A DNA stretch of 64,000 nucleotides from Cryptosporidium bovis. Lineage: Eukaryota; Apicomplexa; Conoidasida; Eucoccidiorida; Cryptosporidiidae. A program made the translations under genes and the position numbers. Shown in pieces: positions 44,701-53,700 of this stretch (position 1 is its first letter; each line of letters opens with the position of its first letter). The stretch lies in contig VHIT02000033.1 of assembly GCA_009768925.2 (NCBI GenBank), forward strand, positions 310,001 to 374,000, read 5' to 3'. The notes under the pieces were generated by a model that worked only from the letters and a program-made list of their open reading frames with translations, was not told where the DNA came from and ran no database searches.

Positions 44701-47700
44701 AACATATTGAATCTAATATTCCTTGTATTTGATCTGGTTTATTGCAATTATTATTGATAGATAAAGTAGTTATCCAGTATGTCATTCTGCAAGAATCTAT
44801 TGCTAATTTAGTAGGTATGTGCACACCATTAGTAATAAGTGAAAATAATGAATTCCATGTTAAATTATTTATTATTGATTTTCTAATTAAACTTGGACAC
44901 AATGGATGTCTTATAAATTGATCCATTAACCAATGAGCAACATAAACTGAGGGTGATAATGATGAATACTTTAATTGTTTAGATGAATTGTTATTTTTAA
45001 AACTTTCTATTTTTCTAATAGAATATATTTGTATTATTGAACCAACAAGGTGAAATATTATTTCTGTTTTTAAGTGATTCACTATTATTGATCTTAAATT
45101 TTTATTTAAATTGTTGTCACTTTCCTCGTAAAGCAATTTTGATATACATATATAAATAATTCTTTGCCATGAATATAATTTATCTATAAGTACGCTTTCA
45201 TAATCTATTTTATTCAGTATATATTCAGTTGATTTTTTGATAACAATATCTGAATGAGCGTTTATATCGTTACATAATGATCTTCTATACATTAACCAAT
45301 AATCTGGAGATGGGGATAAATGATTATTATCTTCAATTATTTGATGAGCAGCAGGAAATACAAAATCTTCTCTTCCTCTTATTATAAAATATGTACAAAT
45401 TCTCATTATTCTCAATAATTGAAAGAATTTATTTGAAAACAATTTTATATCACTTTTATTCAAAAACAAATTGTTTATTATTCTGTCTGGTATTATACCA
45501 CATATATTGCAAATAATGTCTATTGCTGATATTTTAATTGACCATATTGCTGTTGTACCGTTCGATTTAAGTACTAATGTTTTAGCAGTAACAGGATTAG
45601 AGCCTTCTAAATTAAATATTCTTTGATTCATACTTAATTTTCCATATATTGAATTGTCTAAATGTTTAATTGATCCTAAACAATGATCTGTATCCGTATT
45701 CAATATAAAATCTTGTTCAGATAACCATTTCCATAGTGTATTACAATCTTCAGGCAGCAATATTGTTTTTAATTCTATTAGTGGTATATCAAAATCATTT
45801 GCTTCTTCAGAATTACTATCAATATCAATACTATTATTACTATTATATTCGGTGTTTTTACTTATATTCTTTTTTTTGCATTCGACACCTATACTTGAAA
45901 TTATATTAATTAAACTTTTTCTATCTTCTTCTTCCATACTATCTTCAACATTTTCATCTTTAAAATCACAATACTGGGAATATATATCGAAAATTTGATT
46001 ATTTATATTACCACTACTATCTTCACATGAATATAATGAAAAATTACTCATTAAGCAAAATAAGTCATATAGTGTATCATTTAATTCACTATTAAATAAA
46101 CATTTGCTATTGTAATTAGGATAAAACTCTAAAATTACTCTTGTCACCAAGGATATTACCAAAGATGATCTTGAAATTAATACAGATATAGATTCCAATA
46201 ATTGTCTTTGATATTTAACAATGTGATTGTCATCTTGTCCATAATTTATTTTTATATTCTCAATTCCTAGTAAGAAATAAAGTTTATTTATAAATTCTAC
46301 TTTGAATAATTTTAAATAACCTCTCAATAATAACTCCAATTGATTAATGTTTAGACCATATAAACAAGTATAACATAATACACCACTATCTACACTACTG
46401 CTTAGCCATGGTAAATCTCCATGTACTATATTCGAACACCTCCTTCTCAGAAGTAATTCTCTATCATTTTTTGTTCTTGTTGCTCTGCCACCATTTGAGT
46501 TATCATAATTTAATATATTATTAGAAACATTCTTATTAATATTTAACACTTCATTTGTATCTTCTTCTAATGGATTTATATCTATACCGAATATAGTACA
46601 TATTGAACATAATAATAATGTTTTTTCTAATAGTGAATCAATAACATCAATTCCAATATCAATTACACTATTATTACGTATTATATCTATTGATTTCTCA
46701 TTTATTTTATAGTAATTATAAAGATATTTTGAATATTCATTACTAATACCACTGAAACAATTATATATTGATTCTATTATAGTATCTTTAATATCATTAA
46801 CAATGTTATGATTTGAAATAAGAATTTCTTGGAATAATTTAATATTTTGTATGTATTCTATGTAGTCTGTATTGTATTTATGTTTTAAATTTATTTTCTC
46901 CAATTCTTTATCTATATCAACATTGTTATTCGAAGATGAGTTATGAGTTTGAATTCCTAAGTTATTTTCTGTTATTACACCTTGGATTGTTTCAAACCAT
47001 GTACTGCTTCTTCTGCGATATCTTGTTGAAAAAGGAAGACCCTCGTATAAGATTGTTAATGGATCCAGAACAACAAATATAACTGCTAACCTTGTTTCTT
47101 CAGATATCTGTGCTAATTCATTAAACTGTACCTCTAGTACACTTCCTATACTTTCCCCACCAATAAATATTTCAGATCTTAATATTGAACCTGTTGAATT
47201 TGTAGTTACTCCATACCTTATATCTATTACTGTTCCTTCAATATATGAAATTTCTAGAGCAAACATATTTTCTGGAAGTTGATAAATATCGTTATTTAAA
47301 TTCCTATTGTCTATTCCCAATTGAACTTGCGGCTTCAAACCAACTACATCATTCCTCTGAAATACCTCTTCTAGTGGCATCGTTAACACGTTTGAGGGTG
47401 CCACTGTTATTCCAAATCTTGCCAATCCTAGTACTCTGAATGAAAGTATATTTGGTGGTATTGATAAGCCTGTTGATTGTAAACCTCTAAACGTCAATGG
47501 AGCTCTACAAACTACTATACCTCCACCTAATGTTGCTAAATCGCAATGCACCACTCTCTCGTCTATATTAACATTAAAGTTATCAGTCTGTAATGCTCCG
47601 ATAAATATTGATGAATGGGGATGATTTCTAAATGCTGGTGAAATGTCGCCATTAATGTTATTGTTCACGTTTTGATGTTCAGATCTTAATCTCGTATTGT

Positions 47701-50700
47701 TGTCGTTAATAATATTGTTTTGAACTTCTGATTTGCTATTTTTATCTTCAATTTGATCGGAATTAGGCAGTGAATCTTTGTTTATTTCTTGAGTGAAATA
47801 TATTAATTCAGATGATATCATTTTTAAAAATTTATTCGGAAAAATATGTAAATCAGGCAAAGATATTGACAATGTATTGATGTTTGCTTTTTTGTTATTT
47901 TCATTTCGTGAAAAATCATTTAATTGTGTATTAAATAATTCGTTTGAGCTTTTTTCTTCAAAATTTACATTTTCGTGATTATTACCACAATAATTTAATA
48001 TTATTAATTCAGTTAACGTGCATTGTCTTATGCATTCAGTGAGTAATAAAGATAATTTTGTTTCTATCGAAGAATTTTTAGTCCATAAATCTTTTAACAA
48101 GTGTTTCTCACCGTCATGGAATTTTAAAAATTTGGCCAATATTAAATATGAAATTTCTTTTGTTGCTTTATTTAAAATATCATCATCACTTTTAGTATTG
48201 TTATCATTTCTATTAACTTTAACCAATAGAGAATTATTCATTACTTTTTCATTTATATTCTTTAATTTAGTTGAGTAACATGTAAGTTGTACAGCATATA
48301 CTAAAATATTAATTGTATCCTCGACGCAAAACATCAATTCATCTATATTGCTTTCAATGCCAATACTATTACTTTTATCATTCAATGTCATAATTCTCTT
48401 AGATATTAAAGAAAGTAAATTAAATACATAATTTATTGTTATTTCTTTAATGTCAAGATCATTATTTGTTGACACTAAAATTGATATCATATATGACTTA
48501 AACATTATCCATCCCCTTTTCCTTAGTCTAATTATATAACTATTATTTATTACTTCAGGATTCATTTTTTTCAATACAATTGATGATGAGGATGATAATG
48601 AAGATGAAATTGACGATTTATTTGAATGTAAAATAAATGGTAATTTTGTTTTTCTGATATGTTTTTGTATATAGTCTGCCTTTTTTTTAATACAACGATC
48701 TAATACATTTTTCTTACTATTTAGTTCGATTTTAGTATCATTATTCATTTTACTCAATATGGTTTTTGTGTATGTATTCTTGACATTTATTTTTTTACTA
48801 TACAAGCAAACAAAATTGAATTGATCAATCTCATCATATATATTTGTTTTTAAGTTAATCGCACCTAAATCATCAAAATCTAGCACTTCCATTAAAGCAT
48901 TTTCCATTTCTTCTATCATTACCTCAGAATTCAATGAACCTTTTCTTGGATTTAAAGGTATAATACATTCTAAACTATACATTTCATTTTCACCCTCAAT
49001 TAAAAGTTGTCTTGTTATTTCTGATTTTTTCTTATATAATTTAGTATAAACATTACTATATATAAACGAATTATCATCACCGTATTTTAATAGACTATCA
49101 CTACTGCATTCTGAATATGAAATACTTTCAGATGAAAAACATTTACTATCTATATTCTCACAATTATTTGGATTTAATATAAATGCATTATCCAACTTAT
49201 TTAATTTTATATTATAATATGTCTTAAAAATTTTAGAACAAGATAACACAGGTATCGAATATAGTGGTAAATTACTCAGTCTTTGAACAAATAAATATAT
49301 CTTGTAATCGTCTATATTTTGAACTGCTGATTTATTTCCAATAATTTGCTCCAAATAATATCCTTGCTCTTTTAAATAATTAACAATATTTATTTCATTT
49401 TCCGTTACTATATCTACTATTATAATTCCAGTGATGGAATCCTTAATATTAAATTTATTTTCATGCTGTAAATAATAATTCTCACTACTAACATTTTCTT
49501 CATCTTTATTCGCAAATGGGAATATATATTTCGAAAGTTGTTCTAAAATAAAAGTTTCCTTTTTATCTTTAAATATTGAATACAAAAGTAACGTCCTTAG
49601 AGAAGAATCAAACCAAAACTCATCATTATCGTCAATATTTTTATGATCTATGCTAACTAACCACTTTCTGAGATTAGTTATTATACCACTTAAATTTTTA
49701 ATATTTAAGTTAAAATGTGGTTTTATTTTAATTTCTGAATAACCCTTACCATTTGTAGTTTTACTTAACAAGTTATTAGTACCATAATCTTTTTTTTTTA
49801 AACTGTTTATTATACTTTCTGTTTCTGTTAATTGTTTAATATTAAACTCATTTATTATAAATAAATGTAACATTCTAATATATATCCAACCTTCATATCT
49901 TAAATAAGATTGTAATGATATTTTATAGTCTGTATTGAAGTTAGTTATGATTCGAACGGATTCTACAGTCATTATTCTCAATAAAATCGTAAATAATTCT
50001 GATTTTATTAATTTATTGTAATCATTTATATTTTGTGGACCATTTAATATAAAATTAATGTACACATTTAATGCGTCGTTTAAATCGATTGGCCTTTTCT
50101 CTATACTGTTACCGATCACTTTCTCATTCTTCAATATATTCGGAGGCAATGTCGTTAGCAGTGATGGATCTGAATAGTTTCTATTTTCAGCTGGATTTGA
50201 CGATGATGAAGATACTGAATTAATTGAAATGCTTGAATTATCAATATTGTTATATTGGGACGATTTTCTTCTTATATTCAAAAGTTGTTTTATCATATTA
50301 ATATGGTTACTACTTCTCAACTTATTATTAAATGTAATGTTTGTATCAGTAGCCCTTCTATTTTTCTTATTTTCATCAATTAGTTGATTCAAATTACCAC
50401 CTTTATTTATATTATGATTATCATCAATATTATTACTACCAAAATTAATGCAATTATTATAAAAATCATTAAATAAATTAAAAGGTATGTTATCAATTAT
50501 CCATCTACATCTTTTTATTGTTGAATCGATGAACAATTCTTTATTCTTAATTTGTTCCTGAAGATCTATTTCATCATTAATTGTGTTGCTTATTTGTGTC
50601 TGTATATTCGAAAGTATTTGCGAACAAGATCTAATGGATATGTCTAAAGAAAGATCAAGGACATATTTCTTTTTATCATCGATATCATTTAAATTTTTAA

Positions 50701-53700
50701 TCCCAAACAAATGAAGAACAACCGAGTATATTGCTAATTGTACATTTTTGTATTTTGGATGAAAATTTCTCCAGTATTTTCCTAGGCTATTTATTGTATC
50801 TAAATCTGAATTTATTATTTTTTCAATAAATTCAATATTACTATTGCTACTATTATTTGTTTCATAAAAAAGTGATTCATCATTAACCATTGATATTAAA
50901 GTATCTATCCAATCTTCATCACCATTTTTTAAATTATCATGAATAATTTTATAATTATTTATATTTTCATATTTAAGTTTGTTTTCTATTATGTCTGTAT
51001 ATATTATTGGATGAATATCATTTAATACGATTAAACCATTTTCACCTACTGAAAATAACAAATATTCTTTGAATATTTTTGAAATATCAACATATGACCA
51101 CATAAGTAATTGAGATTTTAACCAATTAAATAATATATGCGTTTCTATTATAGGATGTAAATTATCATTAAATATTTTGTAATTTAAAATATCACAATCC
51201 ATTATCTCTCTTGAAAAACATGAAAATTTTTTGTTAAATACCATTATATCCTTCATTATTTTAATATTTAAACTTATCACTATTTTTTGTAGTAGAAATT
51301 TCGTCATTTTTTCAATTCTTATCAACTTTTGTTTACATATATCAATATTATAATTAAACTTTATCTCTTTCTTAAAAAACTCCAGTGAACTCATTGTAAA
51401 TGATACAAAATTACCTAGAGACTCTGTAACTCCATATTTCAAAAAATAACCAAACCATATTATATTCGATTTGGTGTATATACCTGATGTAACTTTATAT
51501 ATTTTATCAGTTATAGTTTTAATTTTGTTGTAACCTTGTTCATCATTGGTTTTTGATATTTTGTATGAACTTTCATTTTCATATAAAAAATTGTTACTTT
51601 CAAACCAATTTTCTGAATATATAATTAATATTCTAAATATTTCATACATAGCATCTCTCCAAAATATTATATTTTTATTTAATTCCAAATGATCTTCGAC
51701 TTTACCATCTAAATTATCTTTTACAACATTATTATCACTGTCGTAATTGTTTATATTATTATTATCATTATAATTATTGCCAGTTTCATTATATTCATCC
51801 ATTTGTTTTTTCTTAACTTTACCTGATTCAACTATATACATTGAACTGCTGTGTCTTCTCATTCTTCCAAAATTATTTAATTTACCTGAAAAATTGCTAC
51901 TGTTTGAAGAATCTAATTCAACATATTTATTCTCAAATCTTCTTTTATATTGATATTTATTAATTTCATTAAATACTCGCCTGTCAAAATTATCCAGTAA
52001 ATAAAATAATACATTATGCTGAGAAATAGTCATACCATTTATAACAAAAATATTTAAAAGAATATTTAGGATTATTCTTTTATTAAAATTAAAATAATAT
52101 AATGGAAAACCATCACATATTTTATGATACGAACTATCTAAACTGTTTTTTTGTTTAAATATATCATATTCCTTATATATCCAAAAAGGATAATAATACT
52201 TTTTTTTCTCTGACTTAATTTGTTTCATTAAATTTTCCGTTAAATAATTGAATATTTCAACACTATTCAAACGTTTATCATCTTTAAAGTCTAAGTCTGT
52301 CGTTTTACCAATATTCCGCTCCGTATTATCAATATCAGGTTCGTTATTCCCATTTATATTTATAGTTAACATATCTGATAGCAAAATGAAATAATATGAG
52401 TTAATTTTATACTCTGCAATGCTTTCGTTATTCATATTAAAATCTCTGTTCTTAAGTAATCTTGTTACTATTAAATTAAATATATTGTTAGTTATAAAAT
52501 GCTTGAATAATTCTACAATTTCATTCGTTACATTGCTGTCAACGTTTATTATTATTTTAATAAATTCAACTATATTATCTATTTTCGTAGTGTAAAAAAT
52601 GTATGTCAGCAATAATGAATTCATTTGGGAGAGTATATTTATCCCTGTTGTTTTAACTAACCACTCGTAACTTGTGTAACCATTTCTAAATTTTATATTC
52701 ATTAATTTTAGTATTAGTTGAAAACAATCGTCTATTGTAATTAATATATTATTATTATTATTACCACTATTATTTGATAGTAGTTCTGTAACTAGATTAT
52801 TGTTATCTGAAAATATATACTTAAATATTAATGCCAAGTTAATTAACAAAGTGACATCATTTATTCCAATTAAGTCATTTGTATTTTTGCTTATGAGATT
52901 TGATAATATTTTATGAATCAAACATAAAATATTCATATTATTTGTCTCATTTGTACTTGAGTGATTATTTATTTTTACCAACGTATTGCAACATTTTTTT
53001 ACAATTACTCTTCTCCATATACCCGATAGAAATAATAACAATTCATCTACACTTACTCTAACATTATATTTTGAACTATCATAATTAATATCTATACTAT
53101 CATTTTGTCCATAATTCTTTATTGAATCAATATTGTCAATAATATCATTTTTTACAAGTGTATCTTTAATTAAATTATTGGAATAGTTACATTCATCATT
53201 AACTTCTAAATGAACACCATCAGTCATAGTTATTTGAAAATTAACTGATGATTTTTGGTATAATGTTAACATATCGTATAATTCCTTATTAAAATAATAT
53301 TTATATACGAATTCGCCATTAATGTATATGGATAAACATGTTTTATATGCTTTACATTCAACAATTTCCGTATAACAAACAAACTCCACAATATAATCAC
53401 CAGAATAATAATTTTCTAGAACTTTTTTTACACTAAGCTCTTTTTTGCTGGTTTTTCTGTGACAAAAATTAGGATTTATGTATATGTATATGACATTATC
53501 AAGAAGTTCTAGTGTAAATATTGAATATGGTATTTTAAAATTTGAACCACCTTTTTTTCTAGTATCAAATTTTGAAATACTTTTACTATTAATCTGGATA
53601 TTCTCACTTAAAGCATCATCGTTATTTGTCAGCAATACCTCAATTCTAGTTCTTACATTATCTTCCTGTATCACATTATTGAATATTCTTGAATCTGAAA